The position numbers and the translations under genes were made by a program. From NCBI GenBank assembly GCA_963846715.1, contig CAWJXA010000002.1, positions 496,001 to 560,000 on the forward strand: 64,000 nt of DNA, written 5' to 3'. The DNA is from Bog-257 sp963846715 (lineage in GTDB: Bacteria > Acidobacteriota > Terriglobia > Terriglobales > Acidobacteriaceae). Positions 42,746 to 54,162 of this stretch are shown in pieces. Position 1 is the stretch's first letter. Each line of letters starts with the position of its first letter. The notes beneath the pieces are model-generated. The model was not told the origin of the DNA, did no database searches, and saw nothing but the letters and a program-made list of their open reading frames with translations.

Positions 42746-42841
42746 CGCTTCAGCGCCGCGTTCCGCCTCGGCCAAACACTCTGCTTAATCCATTTTTCTT
42801 CTTGCCCTATGCGCGGGCCGGAAGGCCCGCACTACCCGTAC
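42746..42841 (-). repeat. Dispersed intergenic repeat, right (inverted) copy
   Basis: Inverted copy of 41933-42060. Read on the minus strand it gives GTACGGGTAGTGCGGGC, CAAGAAGAAAAAT, TTAAGC and TTGGCCGAGGCGGAACGCGG in the same order. It lacks the central palindrome. The rest of 42603-42949 shows nothing recognisable. Confidence 0.75.
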
Positions 42842-42949
42842 ATCTCAGGCAGCTCCGCAAAGGCATCGGACCTTTTATGCTCTTGCCTCCTGCGCTTTGA
42901 CCGTTCGTTTGAGCTTTGGCGGATCGTCGTAATAAGGACACGAAAATGA

Positions 42950-42973
42950 GGGCACGGACCGAAGTCCGTGCCC
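42950..42973 (-). terminator. Hairpin after the giant Ig-repeat gene
   Basis: GGGCACGGAC and GTCCGTGCCC form a perfect 10-bp stem with a four-base loop. On the minus strand it is followed by TCATTTTCG. A near-identical hairpin follows the other giant gene at 48301. Confidence 0.7.
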
Positions 42974-43005
42974 TTGCGAATACGTCAGTTAATGCACCTC
43001 GAGTC

Positions 43006-46000
43006 CTACGGACCTGAGACGTAGGTGTATGGGTTGCTGAGCCACTGTCCTCCCACGTAGGAGTACAGCGTCACGTAGATCATGCTGCCATCGGCCGGCA
43101 AAGTATTCACCGTCGTCGTCAGCACGTTGCCCAGGTTGCCAGACTGATAGATATCGTTTCCACCCGCTGAAGAACCGATGTCCATCCAGTAGGCCGTCGC
43201 TCCAGAGCCCGCGCTCCAGGTGAACGTCGCACTGTTTCCGCTCAGCGTCGAGCCGGGCGTCGGCGTCTGCATCACCCCCAACGCGCCCGTCGAGCTGAAC
43301 GCGGTGTAGGTGTAGGCGTTGGCTACCCAGTTTCCGCCCACCAGCGAGTACAGCGTCACGTAAACCGTGCTGCCGTCCGTCGGCAATCCATTCACCGTGA
43401 CGGTTAGCACGTTCCCCAGGTTCCCCGACTGGAAGTACTGGTTGCCACCCGGCGTGCTGCCGGCATCCAGCCAGTAGGCCGTCGAGCCGCTGCCCGCCGT
43501 CCAGTTAAAGACCACCGTGCTGCCGGTAAGCGTCGAGCCCGGCGTCGGAGTCGTGATCTGCCCCGTCGCCCCGCCCGCGCTATACGCCGTGTAGGTGTAT
43601 TGGTTGTTGAGCCAGTTGCCGCCCACCAGCGACCACAGCGTGATATACACCGTGCTGCCATCCGTCGGCAGCCCGCTCACCGTGTAGGTGGTCACGTTGC
43701 CGATATTGCCCGACTGGAAGTACTGGTTGCCGCCCTGCGTGCTGCCGGCATCGATCCAGTACGCGGTCGATTGCGTGCCCGGCGTCCAGGTGAAAGCTGC
43801 TGCTGCTGCCGCTCAGCATCGAGCCTGGCGTCGGCGACGTGATTACACCCTTGGTGCTGCCGTTGTTGTAGGCGGTGTAGGTGTATTCGTTATACAGCCA
43901 GTTTCCGCCCACCAGCGACCACAGGGTCACATAGACCGTGCTGCCATCGTTCGGCAGGCTGTTCACCGTGGCGGTGAGCGCCGTGCCCAGATTGCCCGAC
44001 TGGTAGTACTCGTTGCCGTATTGCGTCGAGCCTACGTCGATCCAGTAGGCTGACGAGCCCGCGCCCGCAACCCAGTTGAAGGTGACCGGGCTACCCGCGA
44101 AGGTGGTGCCCGGCATAGGACTGATCATCACTGCTATCTGACTGAAGGCGACGTAGAGACCGGAGTCCTGAGTCGTGTAGTTGGTGCCGTCAGTCGAGCC
44201 GAGCAGCGTGGCGTAGATGTAGCTGCCATCTGTCGGCAAGCCGTTGACGGTGGTGTTCAGATTCGGCGTCGTCACCGATGCGATGTCAGAGCCGCCGGCC
44301 GTCGTGCCCAGGTTCAGCGTGTAGGAGACCCCACCGGTTTCGTGCGACCAGTTAAACGTGACCGAAGACCCGCTCAGCATGGTGCTCTTCGGAGGCGAGG
44401 TAAGTTGCGCCACCGCGGGATTCACCGTCAGCGAGCCATTCACGAAGGTGAAGACGTAGTTCGTGGCGGCCAACGTACCCTGCGCAGCGAAGATGGTATA
44501 GCTTCCAGCGGGCGGGTTCTGCGGCGCGTCCGTGGTGAGACTCGGGCTGCCACTCAACACGCCCTGGTTGTCGCCATTCACAAAGCCACTGTAAGTGGCG
44601 GTGAAGGTCGGCAATGGGTCGCCATCGTTGATCGTCTTGTTATCGGCCGTCACCGTCAGCGTGGCCGGGTTAACAGTCAGAGTTCCGCCGACGAAGGTGA
44701 ACGTGTAGTTCGTCGCCGTCAGGGTTCCTTGACTGATGGTGATCGGGTACGAACCAACGGGACCACCCTGCGTTCCCGTCGTGCCCTCAGCCGGTTGGCC
44801 GGTGGTTGCCGTGCCTTGGCTCTGGCCTAGTACGAAACCGGTCATGGTGTAGGTCAGTACCGGCACACAGCCACAACCATAGGTAATAGCTGTGCTGTTG
44901 GCCGTCACCGTGAGAACAGCCTGGTTGACTACCTGATTCAGCGAGCCACTGCTGGCAAGGTACGAGCCGCTGCCGGAGTAGTTCGCCTGGACCGAATGCG
45001 TCCCTGCCGTCAGGGTCTGGGTCGCGCCTGAGGTTGCCTGCCCGGAGCCGTTCAAAGCGACCGCGCTGCCGAAGTTGTTGCCGTCAACCACAAACTGTAC
45101 CGTGCCACTGGTTACGGGGTTCCCACCCGCCGTCACCGTCGCGGTGAAAAGAACGGATTGGCCGTATGTGGAAGGATTCGAGGTGGAACTAACCGTCGTA
45201 GTCGTGGCTTGTGCCAGCGACGCCGCCGTGTACTGGTAGTCCTGGAAGCCGCCCGGGGTGGTGATGCTAGTCAAGCGCACCCAGAAGGTGCTGCCATCTA
45301 CCGGCAAGCAAGAGAGCGTCGCCGTGTAGGTGCCAGCGCCATAGCTTTGGGGGCCGCCGCAGTAGTCGCTGCCACCCTGCGTGCTGCCCACGGCCAGCGT
45401 GTAGGTCGGAGTGCCCGTGCCCGGTGTCCAGAGGAACGTAGCCGTGGCGCCGGTCAGCGCCGCGCCGCCCTGGGCATTCGGTATCGGCAGGGTGATGGAA
45501 GCCAGACTGGTACAGTTCGAGCTTCCAAAGTTCCAGTTGAAGACGCGCGTGCTCCAGTTGAACAGGCCCGCCTGCTTCAAATATTCATTTGTATACCAGA
45601 AGGTGCAATCGTCCGGATCAACCACCACTGAGCTGTAGTCTCCCCATCGGTAGCCGTAGGGGTAGCTATTTCCGCTGATGGTGACGTTGACCTGCGAGTT
45701 CAGACCCGCGAAGACCTGCTGCTCGGTCTCCATAGTGCTGACCGTATCGCTTGCCAGGCGGCCGGTAACGTAAAGCGACGGGAAAATGCTGGAGTTAGAC
45801 CCACTATAACCCAGCAACATATTATTATTGTGGTCGGCCGCAATGCTGCCCATCCAGCGGTTCAAAACGCCGCTGTCAGGATTGTACGTAGACTGCTGCT
45901 GAACCGAAGGTGTACCGGCACCGGTACTGCTGCTGATGCCACGCAGTTCATACCAGCGAGGCTGGGTATTCCCGGCCGCAGAGCCACGAACGCTCGAGTC

Positions 46001-47401
46001 AAAGACTACAGATTCAAAGTTCCCAAAGTTGCGGTAGGCCGCACGCCACATGGCATGGTCCCACAAGGTGTCGAGCTTAGATTCGGAGGCGAACGTCTCG
46101 CCCGAGGGCAACGAACCGGTGTGGGTAGGCTGAGGAACACAGGGGGGTTCCGAACCGGCAGACAGCGCACAAGGTATGGTGTTGTAAGAAGTGACGGTTA
46201 TGCTGCCGCGAGTCTCCACAGCCGAATGTGAAGTGGTGGTGAAATTAAAATGCACGCGATAGTACTGCAGGGCTGTAGATGCGCCGGCAGTATTCTGGAG
46301 TTGGAAGAAGATCGACTTAGGCTGACATGGCGAACCACTGGAACAACTATCCGTACCCGCAGTGCCGCTGGTCTGGAGTGGCGGGTAAAGCGCGCCGTCA
46401 ATTGTAGCGGGCAACAACGCGTAATCACCAGTGGTATTGGGTGTCTTGAAGCAGACAATTGTGGGACTGAGGCTGCCGCCTAGAATTGCATTGCGGTCCA
46501 TGCCGCAAATCACCGCGCTCACATAGCTGGAACCGGTGGAATTGAACATGTCATAGGTGTAGGTGTAAGCGTCACGCCACACACCCTGCTTAGGATAGTC
46601 GGGTAGATCGTTGGTAAAACCCGAAACGAAGGAGCCGGGGTTGTACTGGAAGACGTCATAGCCACCGCCGGCATCGGCCGAAGTGGAGTACGCAATGCAA
46701 TGGTAAAACGGGGCGATCAAGGCTCCTGTCGAAGTATTGTAGGGCAGCGCCAGAATGCTGATGATCCACCGCTGCGCCATCTGGTCAAATGAGACCACCG
46801 GATCGCTGAGCGACACGCCTTCGCCGGTCACCGTTCCCGTACAAGGAGAGTTCGCGGGCAGCGCCGACCACAGCACTTGAATATTGTAGGGACCGAAGAG
46901 TGCTCCGCCGGTGGTCTTGTCGAATATGGCGAAGCCAGAGTTGACGGTCTGCACCATCTGCGTGGTACCAACGGCAAGGTTCGGATCTGGAGGAACACTG
47001 TTCACGGTAAACGCGCCGAGAGGACCCGTAAAACCAACACCCAAGCCGTCGAAGGTCAACCCTACGGTTCCGGGAACAAGCGGCCCGGACGACAACTGCA
47101 TGGCACCGTCTGGCCGATCAGGGCTGGTGGAACGCGGAGGCTGATAAACGGGGTGCGAAAAGAGGTCGAATTCGCCGATCTCCTTTTCACCTTGATAAGG
47201 AACGCGAATATCTGACAGCTTATCGATGTGACCGACAACCTGTGGGTGCATCACCCACATCGTTTTGGTTATTTGTTGATCAATTTGCCCATCCTGTTGG
47301 CCCTGGGCAAAAGCTAAGCCTGGCACGAGCAGCGAGGCGGTGAAGAGCAATATCGTCGCGGCTTGCAATGTTCGCGAGAGGGGCGGTTTCAAGTGGCGCA
47401 T
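43006..47401 (-). pseudogene. Giant secreted Ig/MBG-repeat protein, frameshifted
   Basis: A protein of about 1465 residues. ATG 47401 opens a signal peptide (LQAATILLFTASLLVPGLAFA). Residues about 50-640 form a non-repetitive secreted domain (QTVNSGFAIFDKTTGGALFG, VSFDQMAQRWIISILALPYN) of unknown role. An Ig-like domain (about 735-830) and two or so MBG-type domains (TVTADNKTINDGDPLPTFTA) follow. The rest is five or six repeats of about 85-95 residues ending in DGSTVYVTLYSLVGGNW-AYTYTAF. A one-base indel near 43797, in a CAG-type repeat, breaks the frame inside the third clear copy. It is probably a cell-surface or matrix adhesin. Confidence 0.8.
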
Positions 47402-48051
47402 AACGGCCTTTCCCTTCGTAGTGGTTTGACAATCTTGCTGACAAACTAATTGCGTGCATGGATCGTTCCTCAACACAGGTATTCCCTGGGCACAACAGCA
47501 GCCATCAAGCCGCACGACGCGATTTTGAGGTCAGAAAATCTACCTATTCTCAGGGGGCAAAGACTTACCTGGGTTAGGGACGACAGGGTTCAGGGACACA
47601 AGCCCGGCGGGTACGAAGCGGCGCGGGCTTCTTCGTGCAATCTATTCAGTCATTGCTGGGTGTGCCAATCACACACAGCGAACTTCGGCCAGTAAATTCA
47701 AACAAACGGATGCAGCACACAGGAAGGGATCAACCGGATTTCAGCCGTGAAGAGCTTATAAAAGACGAACACTAACTAGCTCGCACTCTTCACCAAGCCA
47801 AATATCGGTGATACAGCGTCAATTCCAGATCGAGAAGAGGGCCAATTGAACACTGCCTGGGTGACGAGACGCACGATAGTCTTAGTTGCGTAGCGCTGCA
47901 ATACTACTTATGTAGTAGTAAATTGCAATAGCATTTAGGTGGGGTACTTGCGGAGCACAGTCCAGTTCCTGCTTTTTGTCACCTCGGGTCCTGCCGGAGG
48001 TAGAGCGACTATCAAGAAGCTATCTCATCTCTCGTTTGGCACGACTGAGAC
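47402..48051. other. Upstream region of the giant Ig-repeat gene
   Basis: Contains the ribosome-binding site GAAGGGAAAGG for the gene starting at 47401 and an AT-richer stretch at 47880-47930. No gene and no confident promoter was recognised. Confidence 0.4.
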
Positions 48052-48190
48052 AGGCCGCTGAAAAAGTCGGAAAAGCAAATCACTCGCGGGCTGAAGCCCG
48101 CTCGTGATGACAAAAACTAAAGAGCTTATCGGCGCACCTAAAGGTGCGCCCCTTCAAAACGCCGGCTGAAGCGCACTTTTTCGGCAGCCT
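48052..48190. repeat. 139-bp intergenic element with inverted ends
   Basis: The ends AGGCCGCTGAAAAAGT and, inverted, AGGCTGCCGAAAAAGT match at 14 of 16 bases. Inside are two hairpins: GCGGGCT-GA-AGCCCGC and GGCGCACCT-AA-AGGTGCGCC. It has the look of a small non-coding mobile or REP-like element. No coding capacity. Confidence 0.65.
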
Positions 48191-48300
48191 CTGAAAGTGG
48201 TGCCCTGATACAACCCATAACGGGTGAGATTAAGTAGCACTCCGAGGTTCCGTCTGTTTGACGTCTGCCATCCACTGGAAGCTATGCGCAAAGAGACAGA

Positions 48301-48324
48301 GGGCACGGACCGAAGTCCATGCCC
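48301..48324 (-). terminator. Hairpin after the second sedolisin gene
   Basis: GGGCACGGAC and GTCCATGCCC form a 10-bp stem (one mismatch) with a CGAA loop. It lies 35 bases past the stop of the peptidase gene and copies the hairpin at 42950. Confidence 0.65.
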
Positions 48325-48358
48325 TCTTGTTAACTAACGCCTGCTATTCAATTGCCTC

Positions 48359-51300
48359 CTATGGACCGGAAACGTAGGTGTATTGGTTGTTGAGCCACTG
48401 TCCACCCACATAGGAGTACAGGGTCACGTAGATGGTGCTGCCATCGGCCGGCAAACTATACACCGTAGTGGTCAGCACGTTGCCCAGGTTGCCCGATTGA
48501 TAGTACTGGTTGCCGCCCGGAACGTTTCCGATGTCCAACCAGTACGCTGTGGCTCCCACACCTGCACTCCAGGTGAACGTCGCCTGATTGCCGCTCAGCA
48601 TGGAACCAGGAGGCGGAGTCTGCATCACTCCCAAAGCACCGGCCTGGTTGAACGCTGTGTAGGTGTAGCCGGTACTCAACCACTGTCCACCGATGTAGGA
48701 GTACAGGGTGACGTAAACGGTGCTGCCATCCGTCGGCATAGTGTTGGCCGTAGTCGTCAGCACGTTGCCCAGGTTGCCAGACTGATAGTACTGGTTGCCA
48801 CCAGGGCTGCTTCCCGCGTCAAGCCAGTAGGCCGATGCGCCTGCGCCAGCCGTCCAGTCGAAGGTCACGGTGCTGCCAGTGAACTGCGAACCCGGAGTCG
48901 GAGTCGTAAGCATGCCTTGGCCGCCGGCTATGTTGAACGCGGTGTAGGTGTAGGCGTTGCTGAGCCAGTTTCCACCGACGAGAGAGTACAGGGTGACATA
49001 CACCGTGCTGCCGTCGGTCGGTAGATTGTTCACCGTCGTCGTCAGTACGTTGCCCAGGTTTCCGGACTGGAAGTACTGGTTACCGCCCGGAGCGCTGCCG
49101 GCATCGATCCAGTAAGCCGTTGCGCCGGCACCGGCGTTCCAGGTGAAGACCACGCTGCTGCCGGTCAGGGTCGAACCCGGAACCGGAGATGTGATCACGC
49201 CCTTGGTGCCGGGACTGTAAGCGGTATACGTGTTGTCCACAAAACTCCAGTTGCCGTTTTGTAGATACCACAACCGCGCCCACACCGTGCTGCCGTCCGT
49301 GGGCAGACCGGTGACAGCCTGCGACAGGATCGTCCCCAAGTTGCCCGATTGATAGTACTGGTTGCCGCCTTGAGTGGAACCGATATCCAGCCAGAACTGG
49401 GCACCAGCGACTGGGAACCAGCGGAAGGTGATGCTGGCGGTATTGGGCAGGGTGGAATTGTTCACCGGGGAGTAGATCCCCAGCGAAGTGGCTGCATTGC
49501 CGACGTACACCGTCTGGGCGTTGGAGGTACCGAGACTGTAGTTAATGTCAGTGTACGTAGCGGTAATGGTATGGGTCCCCGGGGCGAAGGAGCTGTAGGC
49601 AATCGTCGCCGTCCACAGATTGTAACCACCTTGTGCAGTGGTGACGATCTGCGGTTGACCCGAGCCGATCAGAGTGGCGCCGTCATAGAAGTTCACGACG
49701 CTTTGGTTCGGCGCGAAAGTCGCGTTGGTTTGGCTGGGAGTCAGAACCGCAGCGAAGGTGTAGGTCTGATTGTTATTGCCAGCCGTCTTGGCGGTGAGGG
49801 AAATCGTGTTGGTTCCCTGGGTCACCGTCTCGACGAACACTGGCGATGTGCTGGCCGTGAAGGTAGCGTTACCACCGAAGGTGGCGGTGATGTTATGCGT
49901 ACCTCCCCAGAAACCATAGCCTGAAGCTGGCCTGAAGGTAGCGGTATGGGCCGCACCCACTGCACCGGTGCCAAGCACGATGGTCCCGTCGTAGAAGGTA
50001 ACGGTTCCGGCGGTTGGACCAGCTCCGCCAGTTATGGTAGCGGTGAAGGTCGGACGGCCGTTGAGGGTCGTCGGATTGCCATTAGACGTCACTGCGGTCG
50101 AGGTTGCGGTGCCTGTTCCCACCGTAACCGTCGCAGCGGTACTAACCACAGAGCTGTAATTGGAGTCACCGTTATAAGTTGCGGTGATGGTATTCGCCCC
50201 GGTCTGAGTTATGCCGGTGGTGGAGAACACCGCCGTTGCTCCGTAGGTGTAAATGTTACCGCTGAAGGAAATCGTCGGAACAACGTTTGCCGTTCCCAGT
50301 ACGGTGGAAGTCGTCGTGTCCGTGAAGGTGACAGTTCCCGTTGGAGCGGAGCTTTGGTTACCACTTCCAGTGAGTGAGGTCAGGCCACCGAGAGTAGCGG
50401 TGAGCTGGTCAGCAAAGCCCGAGGTAATGAGCGTTGCACCGGCCGCCAAGCCCACGGTTGGGGTTAAAGGTGTGATGGTAATGGGAACCGGGGTGGCCGT
50501 CGTTGCGCCAAAGGTCCCGTCGCCGGAATACGATGCGCCGATCATGTGAGTGCCACCGGGCAGCGTTGGGCCTTGAGCGAAGATGTAATCGTAAATGCAG
50601 GAGCTGCTCGGAACGACGCCGGCCACAAGATAGCCGTTGCCGTTGGGATCGAGTGTAGCGGTCGAATAGGCATTTCCGTCCACGGTGATGTTTACCGTGC
50701 CGGTGGGCACGCCAACTCCATATCCGGAGTTGCCGTTAACTTGGAACTGAATCCAAACCAACTGGCCATAGGTAAAGGTGCTCTGATTGGCGATGGTGCA
50801 AGCGCTTTGGTTGATGAACTGCGGAGTGATGGTGATTCCGCTGCCCTCGGAGTTCACCGTCACCTGCACTGGAGTTGACAGGCTGGAAGCGTGAGTACCA
50901 TCGCCGCCATAACGTGCACTGACGTTGTAAGTGCCAGCTGGCAGGTTATTCAAGGTGGTGGAGTAAGATCCCCCGGTGAGCGTTGTAAACGCGACGTTGC
51001 CGGCAGGAGCACCGGTTCCGGGATCAACCGGCCAGCCAATCGCTCCCTGGCTGACGATGAAAGCCACGTCACCTGTCGGGGTTCCGGTATTGGCCGAAAC
51101 TGCGCCGCTTAAGGTGATTTGGGTTCCGTGATTGAAACTGGTTTGTGAGAGGTTCAAAGTGGTCGTAGAGCTGTTAAAGACCACGCTGCTCCACTGATTC
51201 GACAGATTGGCGGCATTGACTGAGCCCAAGCCTGTGGCCATGTCATAGCCGGCGGCTGCGTTGAAGCCAATCTTGGCTTGCGTCAACGTGGCGGAACAGC

Positions 51301-53580
51301 TGGAGCCAGACAAGCCGCAGATCAGGTTATTTCCCAGGGTGACGTCCTGAAACGCGCAGTTGGAACCAGGACCAGGCGGTGTTGAGGAATTGCAATTGGC
51401 GGTGTTCTGAGTTCGCCGCTAGCGAGTAGTAAATGTAGGCTGGCATGCCTTGGCGTCCGCCATTGGCTTGGTTAATCAGCGCCTGGATGCCTGCCATGCT
51501 GGGAGCGGCCACGGAGGTGCCACCGACCAGGCCAGCATCGGCAAGCTGCCCGGAACTGTTGACCTCACAAACGCCTTCACTGCAGAAAAACGTGGCGTCG
51601 TGGCCGGAGGCTGCATTCAAGGCAAGATCGGGTGTAAGGCGATGCGGAACTCCGGCAACGATGGGCGCCGGATACTGCATCTGGCCGATGTTTGCGGTTG
51701 CGGTCGCGGTTGTGCCGCCACCCGGCGCCGCGCCGAAGGTGACTGTGGGCGCCGAGGTGCAACCAAAACCCTCGAAGTGAGAACTGTAGCCGGTGAAGGT
51801 GATCCCGGTGACCTGTCCGCCGCTGATCGTCGAGGTTGCGACTGGCTCAGCCGTGCAGCCGCCGCCGGTGAAGGTCACGGTCGGCGCGCTGGTATAACCG
51901 CTGCCGCCGCCGTTGGTGAGAGTAATGCCGGTGACCCAAAGGCCAGTCGCGCCGTTACCCAACGTTAAAACCGGGTCTGAAGAATTGTTAATTCCTGGTC
52001 CCGTCTGCCAGGAAGGCCGCAGGTAGTAGGCGCTAATGCCGCCGCTGCCCGACCATAAGTCGGAACCGGTGTCACCCGATGGAATGGGGCTGGCGACTCT
52101 GGACTCGTTCCAGGGGTACTCGGGAATATAGGTGATGGCCGAGCTCTGATACAAAGGATTGTTGGAGGGGCTCCAGTAAGTGGTAGGGGCGGCCACATCG
52201 CCATAGAACATGGTACCGCCGACCGACACGCTATAAGGAGTGGAAGCCTCGGCGCCCGTGGCATAACCAAGAACTTCGTAGGTTTGACTTCCCTGGTTAT
52301 CGCAACCGGCCGGGCCGTTATCACCAGATGCGACGAATACGCTGATGCCTTGCGCCGCCGCCTGCTCGAAGATCGCGTTATCGAACGCATTACCACCTAC
52401 GCCTTCGACCTCTTCGCACGAACCGTAGCTGAGGCTCAGGATGTCGGCGATATTGTTTTCGACGATGTACTCAATTGAGTTGGTGATGCCATCGACGTTA
52501 AACGTTGGAGTTCCAATCACGAACTTGACGGTCGCATTGGGAGCGATACCGCCGGAGATCTCCACGTCGAGATCAGACTCGCCGTCATCGCCCGGCTGAG
52601 TTCCGTTGTCCTGGCCGGCGTGGATGAAAATCGGATCATTGGGAGGGAGATTGAACAACTGGCGATAGGTCTGAACATCGCTCAGCAGGATGTCGGAACG
52701 CCCAACGACGGCGATGGTCTGGCCGGTTCCGTTGATCCCTGCCGCGAGTAGAGGGGCGGTGTTATAGATGGTGGCAAAATCAGAAGGCCCAACGTAATGA
52801 ACGGAAGGGCTACTGGTGTATGCGGGGCCCAGCTTGAGGTTGTCCTGCAGGCCGCTTAGCCTGGGATCGCTTGACCCCTGGTCGCGTAAGCGGTCGTCCC
52901 TTAAGGTATGGGCATCGACCATGTGGGTCTTGCGGAAGAAGTTGTTCAGACCATTCACGCCTGCAATTACCGGGGCCAGCACCTCAGGGACGGAAATCTC
53001 AGTACTGACTGAGACGTGCGTTTCACCCTTCACCTGAAAGCTGTGCATCTGGGTCTGGAACGCCTGTTCCACCTGGCCGGAAGTTCCGCTGAACTGGATG
53101 ACCCTCTTGCCTTTGGTGACATTTTCTACTGCGAATCCCTGCTTCGTGAGCCATTGGGATATTTGCTGGATGTCGTTGTCGTCCACTCCGAAGGCATTGC
53201 CGAACTCTTCGGGCGTCATCCACTGGTGATAGTTAACCGCGCGTTTGTCTTGTTGCTCATCCACCAGACGCCGCAGTTCACGGTTTTGCTGGGGACTGGA
53301 GCGTAGCACTATGCGCATACCTTGCATGGGCGTCTTGGGATCGATGCGGCCCATGTCCCTGGCACCTGTGACGGCGAAGGGGGAAGCCTTTTTGACTACT
53401 TGCGGCACATGGCCGTAAAGGGTCACGCGTTTAGCGTTGTTGACTGGCTTGGTTATACGCGCTTCTGGATGCGCAACGGTAAACACCGTCGCAGCGAAAG
53501 TATTGGGCGACGACAGGAACGCGCACATGGAAAACATGGCGGCGAACACAAGTAGGCGCAAGCGTGGGGCTGATGCTCAT
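48359..53580 (-). pseudogene. Kumamolisin-type S53 peptidase with Ig-like and 90-residue C-terminal repeats, frameshifted
   Basis: A secreted peptidase of about 1740 residues. A signal peptide and pro-kumamolisin domain (about 40-200) come first. The S53 core has ESDLDVEISGG (Glu/Asp), VASGDNGPAG (oxyanion Asp) and GGTSVAAPSMAG (Ser). A GITLTNGGGSGYTSAPTVTF module, present about twice, is inserted inside the core. Past GMPAYIYYSLAA (near 51413) one extra base shifts the frame; the continuation TQNTANCNSSTPPGPGSNC runs to 48359 with several Ig-like (Big) domains and four repeats of the type shared with the neighbouring giant protein. The N-terminus is also shifted: GGAGG and ATG 53580 lie one base out of frame with the signal peptide at 53561. 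Confidence 0.85.
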
Positions 53581-53586
53581 GAACTG

Positions 53587-53592
53587 TCCTCC
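53587..53592 (-). promoter_or_regulatory. Ribosome-binding site that points to ATG 53580
   Basis: GGAGGA lies seven bases before ATG 53580, whose frame (MSISPT) joins the signal peptide (LRLLVFAAMF) only if one base near 53563 is removed. The TTG at 53561 has no such site, so the annotated frame probably carries a spurious base. Confidence 0.6.
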
Positions 53593-54162
53593 GAAGGAGA
53601 TTTCGTTAGGAAAGGGCCAGGTCCGGAATCTTTTCTGATGTTGGATTAACTAGCGAAAACAAGGTGGGCGGAAAGTCAACGCTAGTTTGAAGCAGCCCCA
53701 TATGAAATTAGAAACTGCAGAGTGTCAAGGAAAAAGATTGGGATAAATTACTCTTAAATACCGGCACCGCGCAAAAGTTACTTTGAGATTACTCCGAATG
53801 TCTCCCAGTTAACTACGGCCACTGTAGTAGGCACGGAGAAGATCCTCTTCTTCCCGCTTCCACAGCGCCTGGTCCAGTCCAACCCTCCTTGTCGTGTTGC
53901 GACTACTGGCCATGAAAGATCACCGCTCTAAAGTAGCGCAGTGAGACGAAGAGCCACAGGAAAACCGCTAGAATCGTACGACTAAGACGTTCAGTAATTA
54001 GCGAGGGTTGTGTCTTCACGCAGCGCGCCGGCAGCTAATAACGACTGCGGGCAGCAACTAGCATTGAAGAGATTGCGGATAACCGGTGTGAAACGCTCCT
54101 GGGTATATGAAGCGGTAAGGATGCAAAGCCTAGGGTCGTTCGTGGTGCCAAATGGGGGAAAT
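53593..54162. other. Divergent intergenic region
   Basis: Lies between the sedolisin gene and the beta-helix gene and must hold both promoters. It is AT-richer at 53700-53780. No confident promoter, repeat or small gene was recognised. Confidence 0.4.

Noticed and set aside
43100..44100. Regular repeats that could suggest a CRISPR array
   Set aside because: The period is about 270-285 bases, in frame with the protein, and the units encode the ~90-residue surface repeat.
45158..45631. Forward-strand frames inside the giant minus-strand genes
   Set aside because: They are low-complexity Arg/Gly/Ala translations of the complement of Ig-repeat coding DNA.
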